A DNA stretch of 64,000 nucleotides. Source: Agapetus fuscipes. Its lineage: Eukaryota; Arthropoda; Insecta; Trichoptera; Glossosomatidae. Both the position numbers and the translations under genes were made by a program. Positions within the stretch are counted from its first letter, which is position 1. The number at the start of each line of letters is the position of its first letter. Of the stretch, positions 52,736-63,920 are shown piece by piece. The notes under the pieces were generated by a model, which searched no databases, had not been told where the DNA came from, and saw only the letters and a list, made by a program, of their open reading frames with translations. The stretch covers positions 7,378,001 through 7,442,000 of the forward strand of contig OX637345.1 in the NCBI GenBank assembly GCA_951799405.1, read 5' to 3'.

Positions 52736-53054
52736 TGTTACGAACGTATGAGTTTGTGTGGACGTGTATCTGGCACGTTGCTAGTATAATGATGAAATAA
52801 ATCATTATAAATTGCTCTACTACAATCTATTATGGAAGTATCTACCATATTCTCTAACATGCAAGAATCGTCTCAGCGCACATATGAATACGAGCAAAGA
52901 TTCTGCGGGACAGTCGCTTTGACCATTATAACGCGAAGACCTGTAAGCAGAGAGTGAAGAGTGAACAGTACCTACATTGTAACCGATATTGTGAAAATTA
53001 AATCATGTAAAATAAAAAGTTTAATTGAAAAAAATCCCAAGTCAAATCATAACA
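52736..53054 (+). mobile_element. Solo LTR with GTAT target duplication
   Basis: TGTTACGAACG at the start and CAAATCATAACA at the end give a TGTTA...TAACA inverted terminus. GTAT occurs on both sides (52,732-52,735 and 53,055-53,058). 319 bp. No internal sequence. Probably a Gypsy-type LTR left by LTR-LTR recombination. Confidence 0.8.
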
Positions 53055-53059
53055 GTATC

Positions 53060-53595
53060 TACGAGAGATTTATAAAATTGTTATTAAGCATTCAATTTCA
53101 CTATGTAACGCGTTAAAAAGTTGCATTATATGTGGAGCTTTGTTACGTTTACTTTAAATAATAGATATTTGTTATCGTTATAATTGATTAAATATTTTCA
53201 TCTCAAATTTCCTTTAATTCTATACACGTGGTCAATAATTGTATTTGTTTCAAGGACATATTATGTAATTTATACATGTACAAATACACAAGTATTAATT
53301 CTTTATTAAGAGACGACACCATGTCTAGATTATTCTAATCTAAAATTTAATACAAAATTTCCGTCAATACACGCATAGACACTCGTAGATATATGCTTAC
53401 GAAGACATAACAATGGACTTAAAATATTTGGAATTTAGGAATGATTGTGATGTCATCGGGCCGTGATTTAGAGCAAAATAATGCTCACTAATTTTGATCA
53501 GTTTTACGGTCCTATGACCTATCATCACAGCAATTGGGTTATCATATTAATGGAGACGAAACTAATGCAAAAAAAAATAAAAAAAATAGGCTGAT
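53060..53595. other. No gene recognised
   Basis: AT-rich; a SINE A tail-like scrap near 53,104-53,150. Confidence 0.45.
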
Positions 53596-53597
53596 TT

Positions 53598-53757
53598 ATT
53601 TGGTGAGCGCTGTTTTTGTGTGTATCACACCTCAAGAGCCCTCTGCGAGCTTGGTCGTCGCTGTAGATAGCGCCGATTCTCAAGCAAGACCCAGTTGCTG
53701 TAAGGCTGGATGGACCTTTGATGACCGGTCATTGGTAAAGGTTCAGTTTAAGCGGTG
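53598..53757 (-). repeat. SINE family B body
   Basis: TGGTGAGCGCTGTTTTTGTG to GACCGGTCATTGGTAAAGG, the 3' two thirds of the family. Confidence 0.7.
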
Positions 53758-54129
53758 TAGGTCTATAGCTATGATTTGTGTCTTAGACCAGAAGCTTTGT
53801 TTATGAAAAAGATTAATGCTAATCTTTCCACAAGGAATTCAATGAACTACGTATTAAATTGTTCTTTTGAATACAAATGCAAATAATTATTTCCTTATCT
53901 TATCGTAAAACTTTTTATTTATTAGTAAAGGTCACGATTAAAAAATAATTCAATTCGCGGAATCGATTCGGTAAATGGCCTGACAATTTATGTAAAAAAG
54001 GCGATTGGAAAAACTGAAATTTTGGTTTGGAGACTATGGGAAGACAGACGATGTTGTGGATCTCTAAAAACAAATGAAATCAAGGTCATCCGCAATGGAG
54101 TTCGCAACGCAAAGCATATAAGATACACA

Positions 54130-54450
54130 TGTAGCGTAACGTTTTGCTCGCATGTGGCGATTGAAACCTATTTATATTTACAGGGCTGCTGACCTTTCGC
54201 CAATCACTACAGTTGAATTGGGGGTTTCCCTAGCTCCTCAGGCGGTTGGTACTCATTTCATAAACCACAAGAAAACGTGAAAACAAAAACTGTGCCTTCA
54301 GGCGGACGCTTTAGTTTCTATATTTTTTTTGGTAATTTATTTTAGGTTTGAAATAAACAACCAAATGGGAATTTCTGACACCCTCGGTAGGATTCGAACC
54401 CGAGCTCTCCGCATGGAATGCGAGCACTCTACCAACTGAGCTCTGCAGGT
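54130..54450 (-). repeat. SINE family A copy with an insertion
   Basis: 3' end complement at 54,130, tRNA-like head complement at 54,395-54,450 (GGATTCGAACCCGAGCTC, CTACCAACTGAGCTCTGC). An inserted stretch near 54,265-54,340 resembles 54,880-54,945. Confidence 0.7.
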
Positions 54451-54484
54451 TCAAAATATCCCTCGGCTTTTTTTTCCGGTCGAT

Positions 54485-54590
54485 AGAATGTATGTAGCTC
54501 TATTGGGAAGTATTTAGCCTTTTGGAAGTATGTAGCTCTATTGGAAAGTATGTAGCTCTATTTAAAAGTATGCAGCTCTATTAGAATGCG
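54485..54590 (+). repeat. Short tandem repeat, about 20-25 bp unit
   Basis: Five copies of (G/A)TATGTAGCTCTATT with A/G-rich spacers (54,489, 54,506 variant, 54,526, 54,548, 54,571). Confidence 0.75.
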
Positions 54591-54599
54591 CCATCTATA

Positions 54600-55100
54600 A
54601 AAACATTCTCCTAGCATTCGATATTTGAAAAAAAATCCTTCTTGTTGCCAACTGTATATGAATAAAGATATTATTTTGTTGTCGTTCTGTTTACACAAAA
54701 ATCAACTCGTCCATGGATCCTAGAAAACTCACATGGTTAATTGTAAATTATTAATATTATCATCATTAGTATTGAGTGACGATGATTATAGGAATGATAA
54801 CCTCTTGAGTTGTCTTACGATAATGGACATAATATTTAAAAACACTCCAAGTTTGAAACTTTACGTTAGAACTAAACCACAGAAAACATGAAAACAAGAA
54901 CAGTGCCTTCAGCGAGCGATTTAGTTTATATAATTTTTTCGTAAAACGCTATGGTTGAGTTAAATAACGATGTTTTATACTCGGGGTACAGCTTAAGTAC
55001 TTGTGCACTTGAAATCATAACTATTATTTGATCCGCATGGAACCAAAGGCGGGAATCTAGGATTTTATTTGTAAATGAGATAAATATGTGGAAATGATGA
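54600..55100. other. No gene recognised
   Basis: AT-rich; ATGTTTTATACTCGGGGTAC at 54,970 is a single end of the 50,047 MITE. Confidence 0.45.
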
Positions 55101-55102
55101 AC

Positions 55103-55441
55103 GCAAAAAAAAACGCAACTAAGCTACACATATAGTGTAACTTCTTGCCGCGTTATCCCCGAAGGGGTCGCATGTGGCGAGTTGAACCTATTTATTTTTA
55201 CAGGTAAGGGGGCCGGCCTTACGCCAACCACTTCAGATGAAGTGGGGGTTTCCCAGCTCCCGAGAGAACTGGTACTCATTTCTTGTGAAGGCTGAGTAAA
55301 CCTTGCCGGCATTTTTATTTTAGGGTTTGAAACAAACACCGAAACGGGAAATCATTTCTGACACCCTCGCCTCGGCGGGATTCGAACCCGTGCTCACGGC
55401 ATGGAATGCAAGCACTCTACCAACTGAGCTATCGACCGGTC
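55103..55441 (-). repeat. SINE family A, full length
   Basis: The best copy. On the minus strand: ACCGGTCGATAGCTCAGTTGG, GGGTTCGAATCCCGCCGAG, CCCTAAAATAAAAATGCCGG, CTGAAGTGGTTGGCGTAAGG and GCTTAGTTGCGTTTTTTTTT. About 340 bp with intact A- and B-box-like words. Confidence 0.85.
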
Positions 55442-55639
55442 TTGAGAAAATGAATTTCTACGTTTCTTTTAATTTTTGTAAAAGAAAACCTAGATTCCCG
55501 TTTTTAGTTCTACACGACTCGTATATTGTATGTACGCTATGTGTTTTAGTAACTATGGAGAATTATTATATAAATGTAAATAAATGAGAACTGTGCCGTG
55601 TTTATACGTCAGTTCCGTGTACGGGTACCGAAGTGATCA

Positions 55640-55803
55640 GAAGCGCTATTCTGCTAAATTCCTTATGACTTTAAGGCGACGAGATAGCGATTCGTGTCCA
55701 AATATAAGGTGTACCTACCTACTGTGATTTTTTATCTATGGAGTTTTTTCGCAAGCGCTAGAAAGCTTCGACAGTGTAAGGAGTTTAGCAGAATAGTGCT
55801 TCA
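55640..55803. mobile_element. MITE with AGCAGAATAG inverted ends
   Basis: GAAGCGCTATTCTGCTAAAT and, mirrored, TTTAGCAGAATAGTGCTTC enclose 164 bp. A partial copy lies at 27,333. Confidence 0.8.
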
Positions 55804-55821
55804 GAATGCCTTCAATAGGTA

Positions 55822-55905
55822 TGTGGTGAGCGCTGTTCTCTAGTGCAATCACATCTCAAGAGTCCTCTGCGAGCTTGGTTGGCGCTCAAAGTAGCAACTC
55901 GTTCT
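55822..55905 (-). repeat. SINE family B 3' fragment
   Basis: GTGAGCGCTGTTCTC and CTCTGCGAGCTTGGTTGGC. Confidence 0.55.
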
Positions 55906-56149
55906 GCCAGTGCTTATTTGGCTTATGAACCATTTGATTCAATGAAATTGTCTTAAGAATCACATTATACTCAATCTGTGCTAAGAAAAAAACCTAAAAC
56001 ACGATGTGAGGGTTGTTTTAAATATATTTTATATCAATTTCACAGTTTTATTAGAATATTTGGTTCTGTAAAATTTAGTAGAAATCTAATGTAAATCATG
56101 TTTCAAAGACTCTCTGAATACTTGTTTTTTTGCATCCAGTGCCTTATAT

Positions 56150-56545
56150 TTCGATGGTATCACCCACTGAGTAATAACATAGAGGAGCAGAAACTAACAT
56201 ACTATAGACCACATTTGTCGCAGTCCTGCCAAACGTCGCAGTCGTGTTGTCATACGAAACATGTTTGTACGTGTCAAATTCTATGTTTTCTTGCTTCATC
56301 TATTTTGTGTTTCGACACCCAATAATTACACATGCCATTATCTCTTAAAATAATACCTTTTTCCTTTAAAATTCCTCAATTTTATCGATCACAAAACCAC
56401 AAAGCAGCCATCATATTAGCAATGCTGCCAACTTTCTAGAAACATTTTTACATTCGCCCGAGTTTGTTTGTACACATGGAAATGCAACTGTGAGGTTATT
56501 TGTTCTCTTTCTTACTAATGACCATTTTCGTAAGTAAGTTGAAAC
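56150..56545 (-). repeat. Dispersed repeat with THAP-like start (most complete copy)
   Basis: Read on the minus strand from ATG at about 56,336, the words are MACVIIGCRNTK, stop, then ENIEFDTYKHVSYDN. This is suggestive of a decayed THAP domain. The upstream TACATTCGCCCGAGTTTG block and the rest are shared with 21.4-21.9 kb. Confidence 0.4.
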
Positions 56546-56835
56546 ATATATATTTAATGTATATTTTTGCTAAAGTATTTTCTAGTCCACAGATATTATC
56601 ACAAGTCAATGTTAACACCAGTATCTTTACATACGAGTGTCTGGCTTCAGGCCTGCTCGGTTCATGAAGCCAACAATGGCGATCCGGCCTTTTGTCCGCT
56701 ACTTGACCAAATTAATGGATACCTCTCCATCCGGATACAGGTTCGATATGCTCACCAGCTCACGCATTGTTGTACTGAAGCTGACATGGAAATTATGTTA
56801 CCGACATGAAAATACATTTCAGAAGAATAAAACTG

Positions 56836-57081
56836 ATCTAATCTAAGTTGCAGAGATATGTTACATTGGAGATTCACATTACATGCATTCTCACAACCAG
56901 ACTTGTACAAGTTCGCGCTTGCACATGCCTCATGTGAGCCTACAACATAAAAACCAAATCTCAAATGGACATACACCCTGCAAATCTTGCCGTCCTTCCC
57001 TGTAACAGGGGTGACATTGGCAAAGTGAACCATTTTTACAGCATGGGTGGTCAGCCGCATACCAACCTATAAGTCAAGGAA
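56836..57081 (-). repeat. Family D repeat, full-length
   Basis: It runs from TTCCTTGACTTATAGGTTGG (57,081) to CTAAGTTGCAGAG and GATCTAATC (56,836). The 102-residue minus-strand frame is the usual repeat-derived frame. Confidence 0.85.
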
Positions 57082-57084
57082 CCA

Positions 57085-57225
57085 ATATCAATCACCAATT
57101 TCTTGCAGCGCCTCACGATAGAAGCAAGAACTGAAGCAACACCTCTGCGGCACCCTTACAGGGTGACATAGACCCCCAAAACTTTCAAGAATTGGGGAGC
57201 CTCCCGCACAGGATTCCTTAAAATA
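57085..57225 (+). pseudogene. CR1/L2-like LINE 3' UTR
   Basis: TTGCAGCGCCTCACGATAGAAGC and GGGGAGCCTCCCGCACAGG match 21.1-21.23 kb. Confidence 0.65.
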
Positions 57226-57246
57226 TATATATATTGATTCCTTAAA

Positions 57247-57998
57247 ATATATTGACTTGTTGACCCTTTATAAAATAAAAAATGGACTTATAGACTGTCC
57301 GTCGTTGCTGGGCGAGTTAAATTTTTTAATCCCTCGTCAAGGATCACGACACATTATTCCTTATCGCCCTGTAGCTTCCAATACAAATGCACAATATAAC
57401 AGTTGCATAAATCGCCTTCAACGTAGTGGTAATACCTGTACACTAGACTTTGACCCACCCAACAATAACTTTGATAGGTATAGAGCTGGTCTGTTGAGGT
57501 ACTTTTTGGATGAATAATGTTTTTATTTCTGTTGCTTGTATATTTCTTTTGATTTTTGATTTATATTTTTTCTCTAAATAGTAACTTTGATTTTTATTCT
57601 TATTTTTATATAGTTTTTGTTATTGTGTTTATTTGTTTCATTTTACTTTCATATATAGGTATTTATAATTTTTTTCAATCTATTTTTAATTGTGGTTTTA
57701 TATTCAGCTACTTACTTCTAATTTCTGCTTACTATTTATACATTCATAAACTGTCTTTTCTCTTGTTTTTTTATCTCATCTCTCTATTTTTTTTTTTTAA
57801 AGTATTAATACCTACTTATGTAATCATTATTTTGTTTTATGTTACTTTTTATCCCGGATAGTTTTCAATTGTAGTTCTGATATATTTGTTGTTTCATTTT
57901 ATACTTTTTACTTACTCTTGTATTTATAACACTATTTTTAGTATGGTTTGTAAAAGGCACTAAGTGTCGTGAATTTATAAATAAATAAATAAATAAAT
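57247..57998 (+). pseudogene. LINE 3' end: ORF2 C-terminus, T-rich UTR and AAATA tail
   Basis: The frame TLYKIKNGLIDCPSLLGEL ... YNSCINRLQRSGN ... RAGLLRYFLDE matches the extreme C-terminus of CR1/Jockey-like ORF2. A 400-bp T-rich 3' UTR follows, ending CACTAAGTGTCGTGAATTT and five AATA units. The hydrophobic frame at 57,556-57,861 is a by-product of the T-rich UTR. Confidence 0.7.
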
Positions 57999-58104
57999 AT
58001 CCAAACTATATTCTACCTTTTTCTGGAGGCTCTGGTTGGAGCCGTTTTCAGATCCCGAATAAATACAGATAACTTTAAGCAACCTCTTTAAAATGGGCGC
58101 TAGA

Positions 58105-58690
58105 TGCCTCATGTGAACCTAAAACATAAAAACCAAATCTCAAATGGACATACACCCTGCAACTCTTGCCGTCCTTCCCTGTAATGGGTGGTCAGCCGCA
58201 TACCAACTTGTAAGTCAAGGAACATACACGACAAATTACATTTTATAAATCATATAAATTATAATATCATCAAAACTAAACAGAAAACAAATTCAAATTT
58301 AACAAACCCTAGCCGCCAACATTACAGATCAACCGACATTTCTTTCTGTCCTTACATACTTCTTTCATTTCCTCCAGAGTCATAACCTTTTTCATACAGG
58401 CTCTTCTTTTATTATGACTCTGGATATTCCATTCATTCGCAATTTCGGATATTTGGTCCATCCATACCAGATCACGGAATATAAAATCCATCCCTTTCTC
58501 GGTCTTCCTCTACCACGACATCCATCTATTCTTGCAACGTATACTTTCTTCGTCAGTCTTTCCTCATTCATTCTCTCCACATGCCCAAACCATCTTAACA
58601 AACTTCTTTTAATCTTCACTTTCTCTTGCATCACATTCTTCTCTTACAAAATCATTCCTCACCCTATCACTCCGTTTTTTCCAATCATAC
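58105..58690 (-). repeat. LINE 3' end with family D tail, single insertion
   Basis: On the minus strand the LINE C-terminus (58,310-58,690: VKIKRSLLRWFGHVERMNEE, RGRGRPRKG) contains a small duplication or insertion around WILYSVIWYGWTKYP. The conserved linker (58,226-58,309) follows, then a family D unit with a central deletion (58,105-58,225). Same arrangement as 12.1-12.8 kb. Confidence 0.8.
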
Positions 58691-58917
58691 TAATTTTTTA
58701 ATTTAACTTTATAAAAATGGTCGAGCCTTTGGATCGAATCTTACGGAAGCAGGATCGCTGTTCCTTACCTTCCTATATCTATAATCGGTACTCGGTAGTG
58801 TATATTGACGATAAGATTAATATTTCATGTGACAGGCAAAAACCATGATTTCAAATCTAAAATTTTGATTTATTCATAATTTTCTTCAACTGACATTCCT
58901 TGTTCTTCCCCTGTAGT

Positions 58918-59024
58918 CTCACATAAGCCTTTCAACTCGCCCTTTCCTGACACATTGGCAAAAGTGAACCAGGTTTTCCTTTTAAGTAGGGGTCAGCCTC
59001 ATACCAACCTATTAGTCAAGGAAC
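58918..59024 (-). repeat. Family D 5' part
   Basis: TTCCTTGACTAATAGGTTGG complement at 59,024 to GGCGAGTTGAAAGG. Confidence 0.65.
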
Positions 59025-59029
59025 TCAAC

Positions 59030-59575
59030 AGAAAACCTAAAATACCTGTACATCTAAAAATAATAAAAAATATTTAACAAACGTAGTCCTTACGGAGGCA
59101 TGATCGCTATTTGTTAACAGCTTTAGACCACCACCTGGATCGCAGAAATGTAATTGCGGCTATCCCATATTCTATCACATTTTGGCGTCATTTTTTTTAT
59201 CAACTGACGTTCCTCAGTCAACGCCCGTTGCCAAAAACTGTCACCCGCGCGCGCCAACCAAAAACAAGATGCGAAATGTTTTTCAAAAATAGAACGAATC
59301 ATCAGTGTTTTGTTTTGCTTTGGCGGCTGTCAAAAAAAAAAAATATGGCGGCGCTTTATTTGTATTCGTGATTTATGCGTGTTTTAATTTACCATTGCAA
59401 TGGCCGATAATTTTAAAACAAAAGAGTTTTAATATTTGACAATTAAATTATTATAATAACGAATGATGTTTTTTAGTGCTACAATTAATTTTTATGATGT
59501 TTCTGTTGCTATGGGTGCATCGATCTATATTGAAGTACATATTATAAAGCGTATGCGAGTTCATTATGTAGGTAG
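59030..59575. other. No gene recognised
   Basis: Unique-looking; contains CCCGCGCGCGCCAAC and AATATGGCGGCGC near 59,250-59,350 but no assignable exon. Confidence 0.4.
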
Positions 59576-59579
59576 GTAT

Positions 59580-59770
59580 CATTCATACAGGTAGATAGAA
59601 AGCGATAAAGCATGGCCGCGTGTCAACAGCTGATCAGGCTGTCAAATGCTATTTTTACAAAATAATAGTGTAAAAAATGCATGAAGAACATTTGAAAGCG
59701 AGGTCAGCTGATTACTTGTGGCCATGTTTTATCTCTTTCTATCTGGTATCTATCTACCTGTATGATTGGT
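59580..59770. mobile_element. Small palindromic MITE
   Basis: CATACAGGTAGATAGAAAGCG and GGCCGCGTGTCAACAGCTGA are mirrored by CAGCTGATTACTTGTGGCC and ATCTATCTACCTGTATG. Confidence 0.7.
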
Positions 59771-59874
59771 AGATAAGTCAAAACTTTATCTACGGGCATT
59801 TCCGATATCAAATCCGAGTAGTTAACTACTACACTACGAATAAGAAATAATATACTTACCTACTTACTTTACGT

Positions 59875-60060
59875 GCCCTGGACCCTGAGTACGAGTTTTT
59901 TCACTTGTACTCAAGGTACAGGGCTGGATGTCTCATCACCACGGTAATTTTTACTTACCGAATATCGGCAATATTTGTATGAAGACCTGCCAATCCAAGA
60001 TGGCCGCAAGTGAGCAGCTGATTAGTCTTGATGAATTACCGTGGTGATGATTCAGCCCAG
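59875..60060. mobile_element. Hairpin followed by a MITE sharing a core with 50.3 kb
   Basis: 59,875-59,925 is a hairpin (GCCCTGGACCCTGAGTACGAG and its mirror). 59,921-60,060 has arms GGGCTGGATGTCTCATCACC and GGTGATGATTCAGCCC. The central GCCAATCCAAGATGGCCGC is shared with 50,281-50,505. Confidence 0.7.
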
Positions 60061-60066
60061 ATCCAC

Positions 60067-60960
60067 CTATGCTAAATATCTCCAGTGACTAGCGGCAGTC
60101 ACTGCATTGTCGTTTCCTCGAAGCAGGTCCGTCAGTGTGCACTTTTCACCAATTAAGGGGCACACTGACACATGCGCCGAGTCCTGGATATCCCCGCAGT
60201 CGCACAGGGTGTCCTGTCCACGGTCCAGCAGGCCCCACCTCTGAAGGTTTGTCCTGCACCTTGAAACCCCAGTCCTGAGTCTGTTGAGGGCTCTCTTGTA
60301 TGGTAGCTGTTTGCCAGGTGGGAGAGTCTCGGCTGGTTCCATCCAACTACTAGCATCCCTCCACAGTCTTAGGCGCCTCTATTTCTGGGTGACATTGAGC
60401 TCTTCAAAAGTGTTTATGAATGCCTTCCTTGACTTTAGTCTTGATGTTGGAGGCACATTCACATACAAAGGGTGCCTTGGGTAATTTGTCTGTTTCCTTT
60501 TTTCCTCTTCGGCTGCAACTTTCCTTCGGATTCCCGGTGGGGCGATTCCAACTAGGATGTGCACTTTCTCGATTGGAGTTGGTGTCAGGCATCCAGAGAT
60601 GCGTCCTGTCTCGTTTAGGGCAACATCAACCTGCTTGGTGTGGGCGGAGGAGCACCATGCAGGAGCCGCGTACTCTGCTGCAGAGTAGCAGAGTGCGAGG
60701 GCAGATGTTCTCAGCACGCTCGGTTGTGCTCCCCATGCTGTGCTCACTAGCTTACGGAGAATACTGTTTCGAGTGCCCACCTTTGACCTCAGTGACGCGC
60801 AGTTCTTCTTAAACGTAAGCGTCCTGTCCAGCTCCACGCCGAGGTATTTTGGATACTCACAGTGTTCCAGCACTTTTCCTTCCCATGCAATATGCAGTTT
60901 CCTTCCAGCGTCTTTTGCGGAGGTGGAAGGCGCAGATTTGGGTCTTGATGGGATTGGCTT
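60067..60960 (-). pseudogene. Jockey-like LINE ORF2 C-terminal part
   Basis: On the minus strand, the first frame (60,379-60,873) has LEHCEYPKYLGVELDRTLTF, TRNSILRKLVSTAWGA, ALCYSAAEYAAPAW and KQVDVALNETGRISGCLTPT. A second frame (60,067-60,342) follows after a frameshift or stop near 60,345-60,380, with PYKRALNRLRTGVSRC and a C-C-H-C-like CDCGDIQDSAHVSVCPL. These are hallmarks of insect Jockey-clade ORF2 thumb and C-terminal zinc-finger regions. Catalytic RT motifs are not included. Confidence 0.82.
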
Positions 60961-61012
60961 TGAGATGGTTCTCTGTGTAGTATACTGTATGATATACTAA
61001 ATGAATGATAAA

Positions 61013-61265
61013 ATCTAATCTAATCTAAGTTGCAAAGATATGTAACATTGGGGATTCACATTACATGCATTCTCACAAGCAGACACGTAAAAGCTCGCGA
61101 TTGCGCATGCCACATGTGAACCTACAACAACAAAAACTAAATCTCAAATGGACATACACTCTGCAACTCCTACCGACCTTCCCTGGAACAGGGGTAACAT
61201 TGGCAAAGTGAACCATTTTCTACAGCATGGGTGGTCAGTCGCATACCAACCTATAAGTCAAGGAA
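61013..61265 (-). repeat. Family D repeat, full-length
   Basis: GTTCCTTGACTTATAGGTTGG (61,265, minus) to the ATTAG units at 61,013. Confidence 0.82.
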
Positions 61266-61329
61266 CATTAATTTATTTTATTGAAATATGTGAAACTCAA
61301 GTCCATACATTATTTTTAATTTTTAATTT

Positions 61330-61470
61330 GAGAATTTTCTCGGGAGCGAACGTCAGTCTTGTATGAGGCTGCCGTCCTTAGCAACCTATAACGAACAAAA
61401 TCTGTTTCCCTTTTCCCTAGCAACCCTGCAGTAGACCCGTAGACGTCACAATATTGTGTATGCCAATAAT
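61330..61470 (+). repeat. Palindromic MITE half (GCAACC family)
   Basis: CTCGGGAGCGAACGTCAGTC, TTAGCAACCTATAACGAAC and CCCTAGCAACCCTG. Confidence 0.5.
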
Positions 61471-61757
61471 TAATGTGCGGACCTCATTTATTTATCGTAA
61501 CTTCAATACTGATAAAATAATGACCATTATTCACTGTTGCCAACGCTTCACAGTGAAATAAAATAATAGTATGAATTGTTTTTAAAAATATTATGCATAT
61601 CTCTATGATTATTATGCTATTATCTTATTTGCAAATTAATAGATAATTAAACATGCCATCAAGTAGATAAATTACCACCACTGTCCTAGGGCTTTAAATT
61701 TTCATTTAATTCAATTTTAATTAATTTTAATGTTGGCTTGTAGCTTACTTTTTTTTA

Positions 61758-61950
61758 AATATAGATTTGTGAAGAGGAATGCAATTCACCAACCTATTCA
61801 AACTGGCCAGAAACAGGTATTAATTATCCAATGACATCTGTTGATCAAAGTTATGGCCAAATATGCGGGGATCGAATCAACGTTATTCTATTCCAAATAC
61901 GCTAGAAAGATCTGCCACTTGCCTCCCTCGGCCATAACACCGATATCAGA
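61758..61950 (-). repeat. SINE family C, nearly full length
   Basis: On the minus strand it has GTTATGGCCGAGGGAGG and CGTATTTGGAATAGAATAACG in the head, and GAATTGCATTCCTCTTCAC at the 3' end. Confidence 0.65.
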
Positions 61951-61970
61951 AGGTAAGTATATTTTTTTGT

Positions 61971-62176
61971 TCCTTGACTAATAGGTCGGTATAAGGCTGA
62001 CCCACATGCTGTAAAAACTTGGTTCACTTCAATGCCACTACTGTTTCAGGGAAGGGCGGCAGGAGTTGCAAGGTATAAACCTTGTAAGTTTACATGCAGG
62101 ATGTGTAAGCTTGAACTTACACGTGTTTTCTTGTGTGCGAATCCTAAAATATATATTTTTGCAACTTAGATTATAA
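61971..62176 (+). repeat. Family D repeat, diverged
   Basis: TTCCTTGACTAATAGGTCGG to GCAACTTAGATTATAAATT with central losses. Confidence 0.65.
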
Positions 62177-62194
62177 ATTTTGGAACTGTGATAG

Positions 62195-62362
62195 AGTGGG
62201 GTAGGTACATAGATATGCATAGTGAAATTAAAAGACTGAAACGTATGAAAAGGTGGTGGATGTGAATAAATTGAGAGAAGTAGGTACACAAGGATACGAA
62301 GAATTGGAGGCAACTCTACGGAGGCTCTGCCCACCTCCAGCGAAATAGCAGCAGAGCTACAG
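62195..62362 (+). pseudogene. LINE C-terminal scrap
   Basis: AATTGGAGGCAACTCTACGG and AGGCTCTGCCCACCTCCAGCG parallel the RKKWRQLCR..GHP region. Confidence 0.55.
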
Positions 62363-62589
62363 TAGGATGAAACGCAATATCATTAACAGGTTTTTAATGT
62401 CGCTAAACTATTATCGAAACATCCGACCATAAGTGGAGGAGATATTTAGCAAAATGTTATTTGATCTTTAAATGGATTTTAATTAGCACATCTACTGTTT
62501 ATTCTGCTAAGAAGCTGACTGATCGATGAATCACTTATTTAAAAAAAAAACATCAAATTGCTTAAGACACTAAATGTCCTGAAATTTTT

Positions 62590-62668
62590 GTCTGGTCCGT
62601 AAGATAGCGGTTAATGCTTCGGACTCTTACTCGCATGGCAGAGGGTGCAATTCCCGGCGGAGCACTTT
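62590..62668 (+). repeat. SINE family B head
   Basis: TGGTCCGTAAGATAGCGGTTAATGC and GGTGCAATTCCCGGCGG. Confidence 0.6.
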
Positions 62669-62694
62669 TTTTTCACTATTTAAGTATATACGGT

Positions 62695-63080
62695 TGAAAT
62701 GGTTTACCTGAAAGCAATGACTGGAAAGACACTGAATGATAGAGTCCGCAATGATTGGGTGATGAACGAGTGTGGTATAAAAGAGAATATGGGAATGAAA
62801 GTACAAAAAAAAAACACGACGAGATGGTTTGGGCATCTTGAAAGAATGGATGATTAACGACTAACGAAGAAAGTGTACAGAGGAAATGTCAGAGGAAAGC
62901 GTGGAAGGGGAAGACCGAGGAAGCAGATTGCGAAAGATTGGAACCTACAGAGTGAGAATAAGAGAAGAGTATGTATGAGGAAAGTGATGAACGTTGAATG
63001 CAAGAGATATGCAAGGACAGAAAAAAGTGAAGATGCATCTGCGGAGGTACTGGCCACACCTAGTGGAACGGCGACAGGAT
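62695..63080 (+). pseudogene. LINE ORF2 C-terminus, decayed
   Basis: Frames read LKAMTGKTLNDRVRNDWVMN, TRWFGHLERMDD, a stop, LTKKVYRGNVRGKRGRGRPR, then RKVMNVECKRYARTEK with small losses; ends GGCCACACCTAGTGGAACGG. Confidence 0.75.
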
Positions 63081-63089
63081 ACAGTACAG

Positions 63090-63815
63090 CTCTTCGCTGG
63101 GTCGGAAATTCATTTGCTTTTAGCCAACAGCGGTCGCCAAAACTCCATCCAGACTGACTCGTACAGTACTTTCCCTAACCTTATTGTAAAAAGGTTTTAC
63201 TTTAGATTCCAGATTACATTTTTTTTAAACCTATACATCACGTTCACTGTCTTTTTAAAAAAATCCTGACATTCTTTTCAGTATTTTTATCTTGACTGTA
63301 CAGAGGAACCAATGAATCTAATATCGATTCATCTCGCTTTGAATTGGATTATCGTGTCTTCTAATTGTCATGATATGGAGAGGTTATAGCAGAAGGCAGC
63401 TACGGACTCCGATCTATGAATAATGGCTGGTTAAACGCGTCTAGACGGTCTACAATACCATAATATAATGGAGGCCAGTGACTCCCAAAGTATTGCTATC
63501 ATTTACGGGCTCAATTAAATAAAAACTTTGGTTAATTTATTTCACACAATTTATTTTAAGATTTTGTTCTTACTCGGTTCCATTCACAGAATTGACTTTA
63601 CACCACGATCGCTTGACTACTTATTCGCTCGACAGCTCAGATACATGTCTAACGCTGCAGACAGCTTTGGTCCTTTGTATAGTATGGCATGAGGGTGGTT
63701 CTTGAAACATTGGGAACTGGAGCATGCGAAATTTGTCAGAATATTCTATTTAGAATATTCGAACGAATACTCACACCATCGAACAAATACAATTATTTAA
63801 ACACCTACATCTAGA
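63090..63815. other. No gene recognised
   Basis: Unique-looking AT-rich sequence. Confidence 0.45.
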
Positions 63816-63817
63816 GA

Positions 63818-63920
63818 CACTGTAACTGTAACTCTGTCGCCATTCCGCTAGAGGTGGTTAGAGCCTCTGGAGAGTTGCCTCCATTTTTTCCTATCCTGAC
63901 ATACCTCTTTCAATTAATAT
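63818..63920 (-). pseudogene. LINE 3' end, last codons and GTTACA tail
   Basis: CTGTAACTGTAACTCTGTCGCC and GGAGAGTTGCCTCCATTTTTTC are the complement of the 3' end of the 48.3-kb LINE. Confidence 0.7.

Noticed and set aside
57556..57861. A 101-residue hydrophobic frame resembling a membrane protein
   Set aside because: It lies in the T-rich 3' UTR of a LINE; Phe/Ile/Leu/Tyr bias follows from base composition.
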